Source of the DNA: Aporrectodea caliginosa
Taxonomy: Eukaryota; Annelida; Clitellata; Crassiclitellata; Lumbricidae
Assembly: GCA_020284085.1 (NCBI GenBank)
Contig: JACEVL010000971.1
Location: 186,001-250,000 of the forward strand
Direction of reading: 5' to 3'
DNA: 64,000 bases
Both the position numbers and the translations under genes were made by a program. This document shows positions 11,222 through 23,307 of the stretch, one piece after another. Below the pieces are notes generated by a model, which saw only the letters and a program-made list of their open reading frames with translations, did no database searches and was not told the origin of the DNA. Position 1 is the first letter of the stretch; each line of letters starts with the position of its first letter.

Positions 11222-11302
<81 letters not shown>

Positions 11303-11303
11303 A
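10928..11303 (+). pseudogene. LINE ORF2 C-terminus and 3' tail
   Basis: Frame 10928-11035 reads TTAWNSLPDHVQNAP, then SLETFKSKLKTDLFKQS and a stop. This is the conserved C-terminal end of CR1/Jockey-group LINE polyproteins. About 65 bp of 3' UTR ending GGCGCTATAAAAATAG leads into a long (ATT)n run, the usual microsatellite tail of such elements. Everything upstream is lost by 5' truncation. Confidence 0.8.
11118..11301. repeat. (ATT)n microsatellite on a LINE tail
   Basis: A long ATT trinucleotide run with a central ATTACT variant block. The open frames coding poly-Ile or poly-Asn here are artefacts. Confidence 0.95.
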
Positions 11304-11762
11304 TAGGCCTACATAAATATTCTGTTGCGTTCTGTAAGCGATCACGCTGCTTTCAAAACTTATACATATATGACCTTCACATAGATGACCTTCACATTGA
11401 CCTCCCCTCTAATCTGTGTCAAATTGTCAATGACTTGACCCAGTTTCCAATCGTCGTGGCATAAAGAGATGCGCAGAAGGTAATTAAGGCTGGCACTAGG
11501 TACAATGAGTCGGAAAGGAGCTTAGAGGCGGCGACGTAGGAGAAAGATTTAACTGGATCAATTCATTGAAAAATGAGCAGGGTCAAGGCCATACGGTCGC
11601 TATAGAAACACACATCTACTTTTACATTTATATTCGGAGTAAAAAACTCAACAGGTGTAAGAGAATGAAGGCGACCGACATATTAGCCTATATATACATG
11701 TACATATGCACACATGAGCTAAAAACGCCCTATGTGTACATACGAATATTTATATGGCATGT

Positions 11763-11763
<1 letters not shown>

Positions 11764-11796
<33 letters not shown>

Positions 11797-11880
11797 TATA
11801 CATGTGTGCACGTGCGTGTGACATATATATATGTATATATATATATATATATATTGTGTGTGTGTGGCACATATATGTAT

Positions 11881-11922
<42 letters not shown>

Positions 11923-11998
11923 ATATGTGGCATATCAATATGTGGCATATATAGCACATATATATGTTGCATATATATATGTATGTATATATGTGCCA
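11764..11998. repeat. Compound (TG)n/(TA)n microsatellite
   Basis: Blocks of TG, TA and GGCATATATG-like units. The long open frame spanning 11566-12489 passes through it and is not a gene. Confidence 0.9.
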
Positions 11999-12372
11999 TC
12001 CAATTTTGTCTTCTCTTAATCTATTCCTCGTCTCTGCACTATACTCACCTTGATGTCCCTATATGTCCTTCTCGTTCCCTCTCCTTATCCCTGTCCCTGT
12101 CCTTCTCCCTCTCTCCCTGTCTGCATTTGATGGTCGAGACTCGACGGAAGCCAACGTCTAGACAAATGATCGGCCACCTGCGCCAGGTGGTCGCTTCCAC
12201 AGCGGTCGTTGCCATGGTTACAGATTATCATTTCCGCCACCTGTTTGATCTGTTTGCCTCTGCCGCCGCCGCCGGGGTTTCATCAACTGCCGCTGCGGGT
12301 GCTGTCTCTTGGATATTAACAGACGTCTGCTGGCTTTTAGAGCAGAAAGTGGCTCCAGACGTGACACCAGTA

Positions 12373-12770
12373 AAAGGACAGAGGCTTCTCTACTATCCTC
12401 TGTCTTGTGTTTGTCCTCTTCCTCTCATTAAAGGACAACAGCCTTTGTACTATCCTCTAAGGCAGAATTTGTCCTCTTCCTGTCAATAAAATCAACATGT
12501 GAGAGTTAAAGGACAATGACCTTCGCTTTCTGGGTTGTCCTCTTCGTCTCAAAACGGAATTAAAAAGGACAACGACCTTTGTCCTGTCTTCTGCCTTGTT
12601 TGTCCTCTTCTTTTCGTAAACAACTTGCGAGAGCAAAAGGACAATGGACTTTCTTCTATTTCTTGTTTGTCCCCTCCCTCTCATAAACAGTAAACGAGAG
12701 CGAAAGGACAACAGACTTTGTCCTGTCCTCTGCCTTGGTTGTCGTCTTCCTCTCATTACAGCAGACGACA
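12373..12770. repeat. Array of AGGACAA/TTGTCCT palindromic units
   Basis: AAAGGACA starts at 12373, 12430, 12508, 12564, 12636 and 12703, spacings of 57, 78, 56, 72 and 67 bp. Several units read AGGACAA, then six bases, then TTGTCCT, a perfect 7-bp hairpin stem (12564 and 12703 units). TTGTCCTCTTCCTCTCAT usually follows, leading to the next AAAGGACAA. The sequence is diverged but the palindromic halves are conserved. No family is recognised. Confidence 0.8.
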
Positions 12771-12936
12771 TTAATTAATGTGAAGTAATGTAACGAAGTG
12801 AAATGCAATACATCGTAATGTAACGAAAACAATTTATTTAGTGCATAAAGAAAATAATTCTTATATATAATTTTCAAGGAGTTTAGCAGAGTACTGGGCA
12901 GTCGTAAAATCAAGAACTCGCATGCGATTCGCGGTT

Positions 12937-13109
<173 letters not shown>

Positions 13110-13187
13110 TGTCGTCATCATCACCAATATTAGTATAAAAATAATAATTAATATTATTAATAGGTAACTTCTTTAGCATTTGTGTCT

Positions 13188-13340
13188 ACCTATGGCGCAT
13201 CATCATCAGAACCTTCATCATCATGGTAATCTTCATCTTCATCATAGTTATCATCATAATCGTTGTCATTATCATCACCTTCATCATCATCGTCGTCATC
13301 TTTATCATCGTTATAATCAGCATCATCATCATCTCTTTCA
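13188..13340. repeat. Degenerate ATC-rich repeat
   Basis: Imperfect CATCATC/TCATCT units, probably an aged extension of the neighbouring (ATC)n tract. Confidence 0.7.
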
Positions 13341-13376
13341 ATAAGTTTCTTTGACTCCGCCACTGATCGTACTTTG

Positions 13377-13497
13377 TCAGTGCCAGTCCCAAGCCTGGAT
13401 GAAGGAGGAGGGCGACGCTAGCGCCTTCGTGAGTTTCTTGTAAGGCGCTATATAAATGGCCTTATACATACATACATACATACATACATACATACAA
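13377..13497 (+). mobile_element. Family G motif joined to family D tail with (CATA)n
   Basis: AGTGCCAGTCCCAAGCCTGG and GGAGGAGGGCGACGC lead to GTAAGGCGCTATATAAATGG and a (CATA)n tail. This suggests that families D and G belong to related retroposons. Confidence 0.6.
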
Positions 13498-13499
13498 TG

Positions 13500-14520
13500 A
13501 TCTTTGTTATCACACAGTGTCGGTAAACTGAAACTACTACTACTGCTATTAAAAATGGAAATTACTTAGACACCTTTATATAGCGTTTCGCGACATAACA
13601 TAACTGACACTTTATGAATCGCCGTAATAAAGTCACCGCAAAACTAATGATACGAACACGCCGTGTAATTAACAATTATAATAGCATAACACAACAAGGG
13701 TTTTTATGTGTTCAGAAGACGTGCTATCTGTGTTAGAATCACTACAATTTAATCTGGAACGTTTAACAGCTCATCCTTTCTAGCTTTTTATCTTAAAATA
13801 AGATAAGGTCGACATCAACGTCCTTGGGTCCTTGGCATCCGTAAGATTATCGTTTAGCTCCTAACCTATGGCTTCACCGGGTTCGAGGAGAGGGTGGGGA
13901 ATGGCTGAAGATCGTTTGTTGTTGGCTCTCACGTACTGTGTGGATTATTCCCTCCTATAAGGCAGCATCCAAGTCAGTACACACTCAGATCGTGACCGCA
14001 TGACGTTGATTTACCAACTAAGGACAAAAGAAATTTCATCCCGAGGGTTCTATACAAACACACACATTAGTTTCCCTACCTTTTAATATGAAAAAACCCT
14101 ACAATTTCTTTCTTCTATAGCCTACGGCATAACTGTAGCGTGTACACTGTACCCGGTTGCAGTCTGTCAACTGGTTTCTTGAAAAGGAAAATTACTATTA
14201 GGCCCTATGTTCCGATAGGTTTACCCGACGCTATAATAACCTAGGCTACTCGACATTTTCGTTCAAGCCATATTCGATCAATGACCGTAAAGTATTGATG
14301 AATTTGATGTAGGCCTATATAGCCTATATATAGGCCTGTAATAGGTCAAGTCGACTTCAATGGCCGTGGTAGCCGTACAGAAGATGTAATTAAAATCTGG
14401 TTACTAACTTACTGCTAATTACGTTACGATCTCCTTATGCATTTTTCAATAGCTTTAAATCCGCCATAGGTCTTCGTTCAAGCGATAGAATAATCTTGTA
14501 ACAACTGGTTAATGTGTTAA
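13500..14520. other. Gene-free interval
   Basis: No gene supported. Two copies of the GACATCAACGGCC-like motif (near 13808 and 14350) and two TAGGCCT sites near 14311-14335. Confidence 0.45.
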
Positions 14521-14523
14521 GAT

Positions 14524-14754
14524 AATGCCCGATAGCGCATTGGATAACATCTTGCACAGAGACCGAGAGGTACCGAGTTCGAGCCCCCGTTGGGCGGATA
14601 TGCTTTGTAGGCTGCTATTAGCGCCGTTGTATTGCTGTCTGTTCTGTTAGTAAGTTAGTTAAGATTTAAATTGCATAACATGTAAATGTACAGCGCAGTG
14701 CGTTTGTCAGGCGCTTATTAAAGAAAAGATATTATTATTATTATTATTATTATT
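14524..14754 (+). mobile_element. tRNA-derived SINE, family A
   Basis: The head carries an A box (TAGCGCATTGGATAA, 14533-14547) and a B box (GTTCGAGCC, 14577-14585) of an RNA polymerase III promoter. The body includes GGGCGGATATGCTTTGTAGG and TGTACAGCGCAGTGCGTTTG and ends in (ATT)n. A second copy without the head is at 48988-49149. Confidence 0.85.
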
Positions 14755-14984
14755 AACTTCAACGGCCTTGACACTTGACAGCCGCAATATTAAAAAAATC
14801 GCTAAACGAGTCACTGCTAACAACGTTCCGTTTCGCTTTATACACCTTTTAATAGGTTTTAACAGAGCTATATATACGACATTTTGGTGAAATAATAATA
14901 ATAAACTTGCGGCTTTCAGTTGACATTTATTTGGTTTAATTTTAACTCCGATACTGCACGTAGCCTACATAGCCTACCCTAATA

Positions 14985-15090
14985 CCAGGGAGTGCCAATC
15001 CTAAGCCTGATAAAGGAGGAGGGCGACGCTAATCATCTTCGACTCTTTGTTATGACAGCGTCGTTAAACAGCAACTAACCAAACCATTAA
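14985..15090 (+). repeat. Family G repeat
   Basis: AGTGCCAATCCTAAGCCTG, then AAAGGAGGAGGGCGACGCT, and GTTAAACAGCAACTAACC at the end. This is the best-preserved end of the family in the window. Confidence 0.6.
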
Positions 15091-15116
15091 TTGCTGGACT
15101 CAATTAACAAAGTTAA

Positions 15117-15529
15117 CACTGGGATTATTATTACTGAAAGGGATTCGAAACGGACGAAAATTGGGTCATTGCCCTAGATTATATCTGTGACTCTGATTTT
15201 ACATCCGGGACCTTTGCAGGTCAGATCAGTTTTAGTCCCGTTTCTTTTCTGGACGATTGTCGTAACGAAACGAAAGCGACTTAATTCAATAAAAATAATT
15301 TGCAACGTATGTATCTTGTAAATTCCTAAGACAACGTCGAGAATGATTTATTTGGGTTTGTTTGCGTTTGCTCCGTCGAGAGTAGGCCTATTTACCTGCT
15401 GAGTGCCCGGATGACAGTGTAATTTTAAAATAGATGGTCACATACATCGCCCGGGATGTTTCAGAAAAGACGATCTCTGATTGGCTGACATATTGCCGCT
15501 GCGTATCCCGTAGTAATAATAGTCCCAGG
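15117..15529. mobile_element. 413-bp TTAA-flanked element
   Basis: The ends CACTGGGATTATTATTACT and (reverse complement) CCTGGGACTATTATTACT form an imperfect inverted repeat. TTAA flanks both sides (15113-15116, 15530-15533), the target choice of piggyBac and Kolobok elements. A partner in opposite orientation lies at about 55010-55343. No coding capacity. Confidence 0.75.
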
Positions 15530-15693
15530 TTAACACTAACATAAATAAATGTGTAACGCTATAGATCTATGTCAGGTACAATGTACATGCTGGTCATCCA
15601 AGGAATCGATACATCTTGTCCTGGCTGGTCAATTGTATCCAAACTTAGCTTTGATAAGGCACTGCTGAATTTTGCGATAGTAGAAGAGTGCAC

Positions 15694-15985
15694 GATGGTG
15701 CAGTGGTTAGCATACTGGGCACATCAATCAAGAAGTTGGGGGGGGTTCAAATCCCCACCAGGGCAGAAATTTGGTTCAAGATTTCTGCTCCACCTGCTCC
15801 CATGCCAAGTCAGCTACAATGAGTACACTGACTGTACATTGTGAGTGGGAAGATGAGATGGCAAGGGAGAGGACTGTCCACCCCACCTCATATGTTGAGG
15901 TTAAGAAAATGAAGTCCCGCTAACACTCCATACCCATGGTTGCCTCTGGGCTAGCTTAAGGAACTGCTCTTCTTTTTCTTATGCA
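15694..15985 (+). mobile_element. tRNA-derived SINE, family C (best copy)
   Basis: It has an A-box-like TGGTGCAGTGGTTAGCATAC and a B-box-like GGTTCAAATCCCC. The body holds CCAAATTTCTGCTCC-like sequence, AATGAGTACACTGACTGTAC and GGGAGAGGACTG, and ends near ACTGCTCTTCTTTTTCTT. Other copies: 2625, 39845 (reverse), 41890 (reverse), 61075-61345 (reverse). Confidence 0.85.
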
Positions 15986-16215
15986 GCACGGACGTGGGAT
16001 CACTTCCTGTTACCCTCCAATGGTCAGCTCAGCCTTTCATTCGCCAGATGGTGTTGGTAAAATGAGTAGTAGGACGTGATGGGTTCCTTGCATGGCTGCC
16101 AAACAGTTAAATTCGACTCCTGTAATAACTTGTGATCATCCGTTCATACTACGAATTGTAATCATACTGCACACTTGTCAGTTTGATATAATAAAGACGA
16201 ATATTATAATTATTA
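15986..16215 (+). mobile_element. Retroposon tail, family E
   Basis: It shares GAGTAGTAGGACGTGATGGG, GACTCCTGTAATAACTTG and CACTTGTCAGTTTGA and a final ATTATTATT-rich tail with 18570-18765. It probably is a SINE body or LINE 3' end. Confidence 0.65.
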
Positions 16216-16929
16216 TTATATTATTACACTAAATTAAGTTAATCCTCCATGTAATTCAAATGAAACACAGCTGATTTGTCCAGTTTTTATTACTCAATTA
16301 ACCAGTAAAAGATCAAAACCAGTTCGAAACAAACTTATTCCTCACAGTTCTTTAACACAAGTATTATACACACACCTTCACTTATATATACATGTAAAAT
16401 ATATGTATGCATGTGAATATGTCTTTAAACGTTGTCACCGGATATAAGTATAGGAATAACTCTCAAGTATTACGAGTACTATATACAAGAATACAAGTAT
16501 GCAAACTTTTGTAGCGCCCTAACTTTCTACAGAGCCTGCAATCTAATGAAAATTGGACTAACGTAATGGCGCATATAATAACAGTTCAACTAGTACATTG
16601 TTTAACATATTCTAACCTGTAGGCTACAATGGTGCAACTGAAAAAGGTGCCTCGTAAATCCGTTATTATAGCACCGAAAGAAAGAACAGGAAAATTCAAG
16701 TGTATTTTAGGTCGTAAACATTTCAAAAATGATCGAAACACATACAAGGCAAGAGTAACATGTAAGGAACATATAAGTAACAAGAGCAACTGCATGGACA
16801 TATAGTGCAAGATAGCTTCCGAACATCCAACATAAACTGGTTTAGAGCTTCCAAGCACATCAAGCATACTTATTTACTTACTTGCTCGATAAAGCAAAAC
16901 ATGCAAGTGAAGAAAAAATTGCCATACAT
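16216..16929. other. Gene-free AT-rich interval
   Basis: No supported coding frame. TTTATT at 16286-16291 would read AATAAA on the minus strand, so a minus-strand transcript could end here. Nothing else supports that. Confidence 0.35.
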
Positions 16930-17105
16930 TTATTATTATTGTGCAAAGTGCCACTGCCTAATGACCAGGCATCAATAGATGGTGCTGAGCAATTGTGATT
17001 GAAGGACTTGCTCAAGGTACCTACACAGTAACCGTCTCACAGGAGGCTTGAACCCGTACCCTCCACATCGCAAGGCGAGCGCTCTAACCAGTAGGCTATT
17101 GTCTT
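16930..17105 (-). mobile_element. tRNA-derived SINE, family B (reverse)
   Basis: In reverse complement the head has a B-box-like GGTTCAAGCCTCC and the body has ACTGTGTAGGTACCTTGAGC and CACAATTGCTCAGCACC, ending near an ATAATAATAA tail. Other copies are at 20035, 26185, 26740 and 62108 (reverse), and 56738, 58066 and 58890 (forward). Confidence 0.8.
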
Positions 17106-18569
17106 TTATCACAAGTGGAACATAGATACAGTAGGTGTTCATTTCATTCTCTTCAGCTTTTGGGCCAGCAGTGGACAAATCCCTGGGTCTTGGACCCGGG
17201 CCCAGTGCATCGCCATTTACTCCCCAGCTTACTCTGGTACAAAATTATATAGCTTGGTAGCATACTTGGAGTATACTTATAAAACTTCAGCTAAGGTTGG
17301 GTTTGTGAACTTTCACCTGGCTGAAGATACCTGCCACAAATTTCTTAAACTTTCCACCCGTACTTTGCTATTGAAATGGAGTGTCCCATTTGCAAGGGAT
17401 TAAACCTTCAACCGCAACGCATTTCTGAAAGCACCAACTAAAATGTAGCCACAAAATCACATTAACAGAAAGTGAACATTGACTTAATGTAATGCGACGT
17501 TAATGTATGTGTAGCCATTTTCAGTTATTTATTCAGAAGTAAAATGAATGGTTGTGTTGAAATATACAAAGCACAAATGTCGATAATGTATCATAAGTTA
17601 AAATTAGTACTATTAGATCAAAGATATTTGGATTTTTGAACATCTGTTTCTGAATAGTCCTGATTGTAACTCATAACCCGACATAATTTGTAGACATTTA
17701 AGGACAATTAAATTGTCTGCATACATAACCTTCAATCAGTGACATAAAACCATAAAGATTTGCTCCAGGTTTCCCTAAACAGTAAAATGGTTTGAAGTTA
17801 AACATCAAGTACTTGCTCAAGGTTTCTCTGTATTGAGAAAAGGTTTGAAGTTGGACAATCTTAAAGTCTCTTCAAACGCTAAAAATGCTGGAGCCTGCAT
17901 GATTAAAGAATAAAATTAAAGAATAAAATTAGAGAATAAAATAGACAACAGAAACATGCTAATTAAAGAATTATCAACGTCTGTCTACACAATTAGAAAG
18001 CTCGAACAAGCACGCTCGCGCTACAACACTGTTTGCACTGCACTCCCGAAATGACAATTCCAGCATAAGATTTTGAGACCCAAAAATCATCAAAATTAAC
18101 AAACCCTCATTGTATCCCACACATCCCAATGATCGCATTTCTCTAATTAGACTATTATGAATATTTCTGTTTTTGCACTTTAACAATCTTTTAATAAAGC
18201 AGTTTGATTAGAATCGATTAATTTAACAGCACAACACATCAGATTCTTACTCAACAAAATCAACACAAGTCGATTAAATAAAATAAAATTAATTAAACAA
18301 GAATTCAACAACAGATTTCTTTGAAAATAAAGACTGTATAACTGGTTGCAGAAATCTAACTGGAAATAACGTGAAGTAATTATACAAAAGTATATATTGG
18401 CTCACAACAGCGAATCATAAAATTTAACGGAAATGCAAGTTTTCAAGTTGACATAGAATAATTTTCACCGGCTGCACGGACACACAAGTTGACACAACAC
18501 AGGACTTCAACTGGCTAAATCAGTTAGGCAAAATAGCAAGTTAAACTAACGAGTAATTGAAATAAAGCC
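17106..18569. other. Gene-free AT-rich interval
   Basis: No gene or RNA is supported. A short direct repeat of AATTAAAGAATAAAAT lies at 17905-17942. Confidence 0.45.
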
Positions 18570-18765
18570 CCACAAAGGTTGACTCAGTCTTCCACTCCCT
18601 AGGAGGCGACTGTAATATGAGCAGCAGGACAGATGGGCACCTTGCAGGCTGCCGTAAGTTAAATTTCGACTCCTGTTAAACTTGTTACTGTTATATCATG
18701 TAACCTTACTGTGTACTTGTCAGCTTGAATTATTAAATGAATATCATTATTATTATTAAATTTGT
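18570..18765 (+). mobile_element. Retroposon tail, family E (second copy)
   Basis: It shares GCAGCAGGACAGATGGG, CTTGCAGGCTGCCGTAAG, TTCGACTCCTG and the ATTATTATTA tail with 15986-16215. Confidence 0.65.
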
Positions 18766-19920
18766 CTACCCTTTAAGTGCTTGCACAACATAATAAAATA
18801 AAATAATTCATTTCTAAGATTGGTCTAACAGCAATGTTCGCGTTGAAATCATCGAAGCAAGTAAGATAAATGAAGAACAATTTTTGTTTGAAATGCACCA
18901 TTGCTTGCCATTCATAAATAGACTGTTACACTAATGCGATCATGCACTTAAACAATCAGTTCTTTTAAACGTAATCTGTAATGATATTTCGCTGGCAACA
19001 GTACTCAGACTAAAACGTTTCCGGGTAAAAACATAACTTATGCATCACTACTGGGCCTCAGAGTGCACCCAAGATGAGGCACATCAGTGCTCAATTAAAT
19101 TAAACGTCTAGGATTAAATGCAGACATCATCCACAAGCTATATTCTGCTTTGCACTGTGCTCTGCAACCCATGGGGACCTGTTAGTGCCTAGCTCTCATA
19201 CCATAATGCAAGAAAAGCTGACTTTCTAGTGCAGAAGAATCTGTCACTGTGAAAATTCAAACTCTTCCACAAATAACTTATCAAGAAAAGCCATAAAACA
19301 AAAACTTCAATTTAACCCTTCTTACAGATGTCAGATAACCATATTTCAGTGCCTTTAAAAGATTAGTGAATGGCAATATATAAATTAGTAATAGATACAT
19401 ACTTACCTAGATACACTTCTTCATTCTCTAAGCAGTTAAAAGGGTTGAAGCTAAACATTAGGGACTTGCTCAAGGTCTCTATGCTTTGCAAAAAGGTCAT
19501 AAGCTAAACAATCTTATATCTCTAAATGCTATAAGAAGGCTAAAAAACTTCACAATTAAAGAACAGTTCAAGTTTTTCTTAAAAAAACAGTTCTACAATG
19601 AGTAATCCACAAACTTGAATCGGTTGTTTATATTTCAATCACCTGATTGCTTATTCACCCCTATCTCTTTTACCCTCTGATTCCTGTCCTGCACGTGTCG
19701 TTAGGTGACCCCATTTTTAGAAGTTTTAGATGAAAACCAGATCAAAGATAGTTTACACCAGAGCCAAAGAAAGTGAAACTTTAACAAAAATTCAACAAAC
19801 TACTATTGAAAGGCAAGAAAACTGCCTCTGTATATGTTCAATAGTCAACTGTTTTCTGGCGATTGTTTCACAAAGTCAGCATGGACTGTCAAATTCATGA
19901 ACAGACTTCATTTATTTCCA
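18766..19920. other. Gene-free AT-rich interval
   Basis: No coding frame or RNA gene is supported. A stretch at 19455-19500 (GGGACTTGCTCAAGGTCTCT) resembles a fragment of SINE family B. Confidence 0.4.
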
Positions 19921-19921
19921 A

Positions 19922-19924
<3 letters not shown>

Positions 19925-19952
<28 letters not shown>

Positions 19953-20235
19953 AATCAATCAATCAATCAAATCGGAATTTATATAGCACACAGAAAACTT
20001 ACCAATACCACAATCCCATGTGCACCCATGATCATTACTATTATAATTACTGTTATGATTATGCATTTATTAACCACTACTGTCTAATGACCAATCATCA
20101 ATTGTGAAACTGTGAATGAAGGTTCCTTGCTCAAGATCCCTACACAGTAACCGTCTCGGGGGACGGCGTCTCGAACACATATTCACCACATTACAGGTCC
20201 ATCACTCTTACCAATTGGCTAAGTGTGTCCTATAA
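19925..20235 (-). mobile_element. (CAAT)n tract and reverse SINE family B
   Basis: An interrupted (CAAT)n run precedes GGAATTTATATAGCAC (family D-like). From 20035 a reverse family B SINE follows, with TGCTCAAGATCCCTACACAG and the degraded head near 20220. Confidence 0.7.
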
Positions 20236-20539
20236 AAGAAACTACTGCACAGTGGGTGGCCTAGCTAGACTGCTACTAGAACATGATTGATGCAAATCGA
20301 ACACTCTTCAAACTTGACCCAGGAGCATATTTTACCAAGATTTACAATGGGAAGCAAGTTAGATGAAAAGCAAAACCCATCAACATATAGATGAGAAAGT
20401 AAAAACATGATCACCTGAGCTGAGTCAAATTCTAAGTTCATGCACACAACAGAATAGAGGACAGATCATTCATCTACAGCTCACCAATTCTTACATTTCT
20501 CTGCCAAAAAGGTTGCATTAAGCTTTACACTGCACTGTA

Positions 20540-20925
20540 AGCACCATGTATGTATGCATGCATGTAAGTATTCATACAAGTATTTATGCATTTATGTACG
20601 TACACGTATGTACGCAAGTAAGCATGTATGTATTTAAGCATGTATGTATTTAGGCATGTATGTACATGTATGTATGTGGGTAGTAAGTGTGTATGCAGCA
20701 CATAATATGCATATATTTACGTGTGTATGTAGCATGTAATATTATGTATGTATGTGTGCATGCATGTATGCATATATTTATGTGTGTATGTAGTAAGTAT
20801 GTAGCATACATTTATGCACAGTTCAAGACAAGGAATTTGTATGTATGTAGTATTTATATTCATGTACAAGTGCCTGCATGTGTGTGCAAGTATTTAAGCC
20901 TATTCTTGTATGTATGAACCTGGAT
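20540..20925. repeat. Degenerate ATGT/ATGC repeat
   Basis: TATGTATGTA and GCATGTATG units with many changes; the Cys/Tyr/Met-rich frames here are artefacts. Confidence 0.85.
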
Positions 20926-21099
20926 ACACCTATGAGTAGGATCAGCCATATCAATTTCCACCCTGGGCATAAAGGACAGGTTTCGTGAAATGATTTGAGC
21001 TGTTATCTCATTAAAAGATTGGACCAGGATGTTTTTAAAGTGGACAATCAGTGAAGCCTAACCGGATACAGCTCTCTTCAATTGACGTATTTATACATG

Positions 21100-21430
21100 T
21101 GTGGACCTATATGTATGTGTGTATGTATCTATATATGTACATATATATGTATGCATGCATATATGTATGTATGTATGTATGTATATATGTATCCATGAAT
21201 GTATGTATGTATGTATGTATCCATGAATGTATGTATTGTATATATGTATTCATGTATACATCCATTTATGAGGGCTTTAACAGAGCACATTTGAAGAACC
21301 TTTAGAATAAAGAGCTGTTCACAGGAAGTACGTTCAGAGGAAGACTGTTCCAACGGGATACAGTCGATCAAAAATACATATACATGATCAAGCATACACA
21401 CATACATACACATATACACACATACATACA
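21100..21430. repeat. Degenerate ATGT repeat and ACAT repeat
   Basis: ATGTATGTAT units at 21107-21262 and the complementary ACATACACAT units at 21390-21432, separated by about 130 bp. Together they could form a loose hairpin. Confidence 0.8.
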
Positions 21431-21432
21431 TA

Positions 21433-22184
21433 CACAGTGTCTTGCTATCTGCAGGATTTCAGCAGTGTAACTTATCAAATGCTACTTGAATCTAAACCTT
21501 GCAGAAATGACATTATTACACAATTAAACCCAGGCCAGGTATACGGATTTCCGATTTTGGGCTATAGAGTGAGTTACACTCGGGGAATATGACCTCACAG
21601 AAAATGTACCTACACCAACTTTCCTTTACATATGTACAAACTATACAGCGAGCAAAAACCGCCTTCAAAATACCTCAAAAACTGTGACAAATTCCAACCC
21701 GTAATACAACACAGCACTTTGTCGAAGTCAAAACTATCGCGTTTAAAACCAAGCGCTTCTTTCGTCGACAGAAACTCGTAAAGAAGAAAAACACATCAAT
21801 GTATACAAATCACCGTCTTGCATTGCCTATATAGTCACCGGGATTTCAAGCAACAGTTCAGTAAATTACTTAATAAAATGCAACAAAGAAACCAGCTGTG
21901 GACTAGTTACATAAAAGTGTTTCTAGTTACATAGGCTACAACATGTCTCTGCTACAATGCTACTACAGTGCTACATCGCGCTACTTGCAACTACACATTT
22001 TTAAGGGCAGTGATTGCAGACTAAATAAAGCAGCACTACAAATTCTACCTGGAAGTTATAATGATAGCAGCTTAAACAACATCAAACCATCTCCACAACG
22101 CCTCAAACAAGGTCAGTTTATTTGGGGAAAAGAGAAACCGTTACCCACTGACCAGTTCAGACTAACATCCATTGAAGATACAAG
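21433..22184. other. Gene-free interval
   Basis: No supported gene. A short open frame at 21943-22188 has no recognisable domain. Confidence 0.4.
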
Positions 22185-22554
22185 CTGAGCTGTACCGATT
22201 AATTTTAGAACAATCGGTATCGGTAAAAATAATCGGTGCTGACGTAAAAAAATTCTTCTTAGTTTTAACCACTTGCCAGATGATTTAACAAAACCATGTA
22301 CTGGCAGACCGTCATCCACCTGCTAAAGTCCCGCTGTGGTCCACGAAAATGCCGAAATAAATAAATATTTTTATCACGGCGACTGCAAGCAGCAAAACGC
22401 TTGCATTGCAATAGTAGGTTTATGTTTCGGTACCAAACATTTTGACTACACATATAATGAAATATTAATCGGTCACATGATCGGTATCAGCTGTTTTAGT
22501 AATCGGCTGTACGTGGCATTAATATTGGCAAAAAGTGATTTCGGTACAGCTCTA
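22185..22554. mobile_element. 370-bp hAT-type MITE
   Basis: The left end CTGAGCTGTACCGA and the reverse complement of the right end TAGAGCTGTACCGA form the inverted repeat. AATCGG motifs recur inside both ends. The flanks GATACAAG (22177-22184) and GATATAAG (22555-22562) match at 7 of 8 bases. Confidence 0.75.
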
Positions 22555-22584
22555 GATATAAGCCTCCATATATTTTCCTCCTGC

Positions 22585-22680
22585 CCCCAGGTCCCCAATG
22601 GTTCAGAATATAACCCAGGTCCTCCCCAATGGTTCAGACTATCATCTAGGTCCTCCCCACTTGTTCAAACTATCACACAC
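22585..22680. repeat. Three tandem copies of a roughly 36-bp unit
   Basis: AGGTCCTCCCCAATGGTTCAG followed by a variable stretch, repeated about three times with changes. Confidence 0.7.
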
Positions 22681-23304
22681 TGAAGATACAGTCTTTGCAA
22701 TGCACTGCCAACACAGCCACTCCATTAAATAGTAGTGCCCCCTCCATCGTTCATACACACGGACTCCATTATTAAGCCACAACTACTCCATAACTTAGCC
22801 ATGCCCACATCATTAAGCCACACCTACTCCATCACTAGTCATGCCCTTAAAACAAAAACAGCCATTCTGCATATTTCTGCCATTAATTCTGCTACCCTCA
22901 TTAGCCAAAGCCGCCCCCCTACTCCATTGCTAATTGGTTGTTTCGACACAATACATGCCAGCTGCAAATCATCAGCTGCCTTGCATTATTAACCACACCA
23001 AAAATAGAGACCAGAAAACAAGCTTACACATTGGCAGATACGCAACACTCCTTCTGTGGTCCACTGTTAATGTGGTAGCGTTGCTTTTAGTTTGGTTGGT
23101 TTAAAAAGGATTTTAATGGGAATGCCAGTAAACAGCAGGGCAGAGTTTCTTTCCTATATTTCATCAGTGGAGAAATGGATGTGTGTTTGCGGCTGTAGCC
23201 ATAGCTGTGGCGTTGCATATTACAGTGGCAGGTCTGATTGTTGTATGGTGTACATATCTAGTGCATCGGTAAACATGGACTCTACTCTCTTAGTGGCCTG
23301 TCTG
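22681..23304. other. Gene-free interval
   Basis: No supported gene. Several CACTACTCCAT/AAGCCACACCTACTCCAT fragments at 22735-22840 form a weak local repeat. Confidence 0.4.
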
Positions 23305-23307
23305 ACT

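Noticed and set aside
11052..11345. Open frames coding poly-Ile and poly-Asn
   Set aside because: They are translations of the (ATT)n microsatellite at the end of a LINE.
11566..12489. A 307-codon plus-strand open frame
   Set aside because: It passes through TG/TA microsatellites and the AGGACAA array, has no domain and no exon-like borders.
14533..14590. A tRNA gene
   Set aside because: It has A and B boxes, but no cloverleaf with paired acceptor stem was apparent, and the sequence continues into a SINE body with an (ATT)n tail. The same holds for the heads at 15694, 36893, 56738 and 58066.
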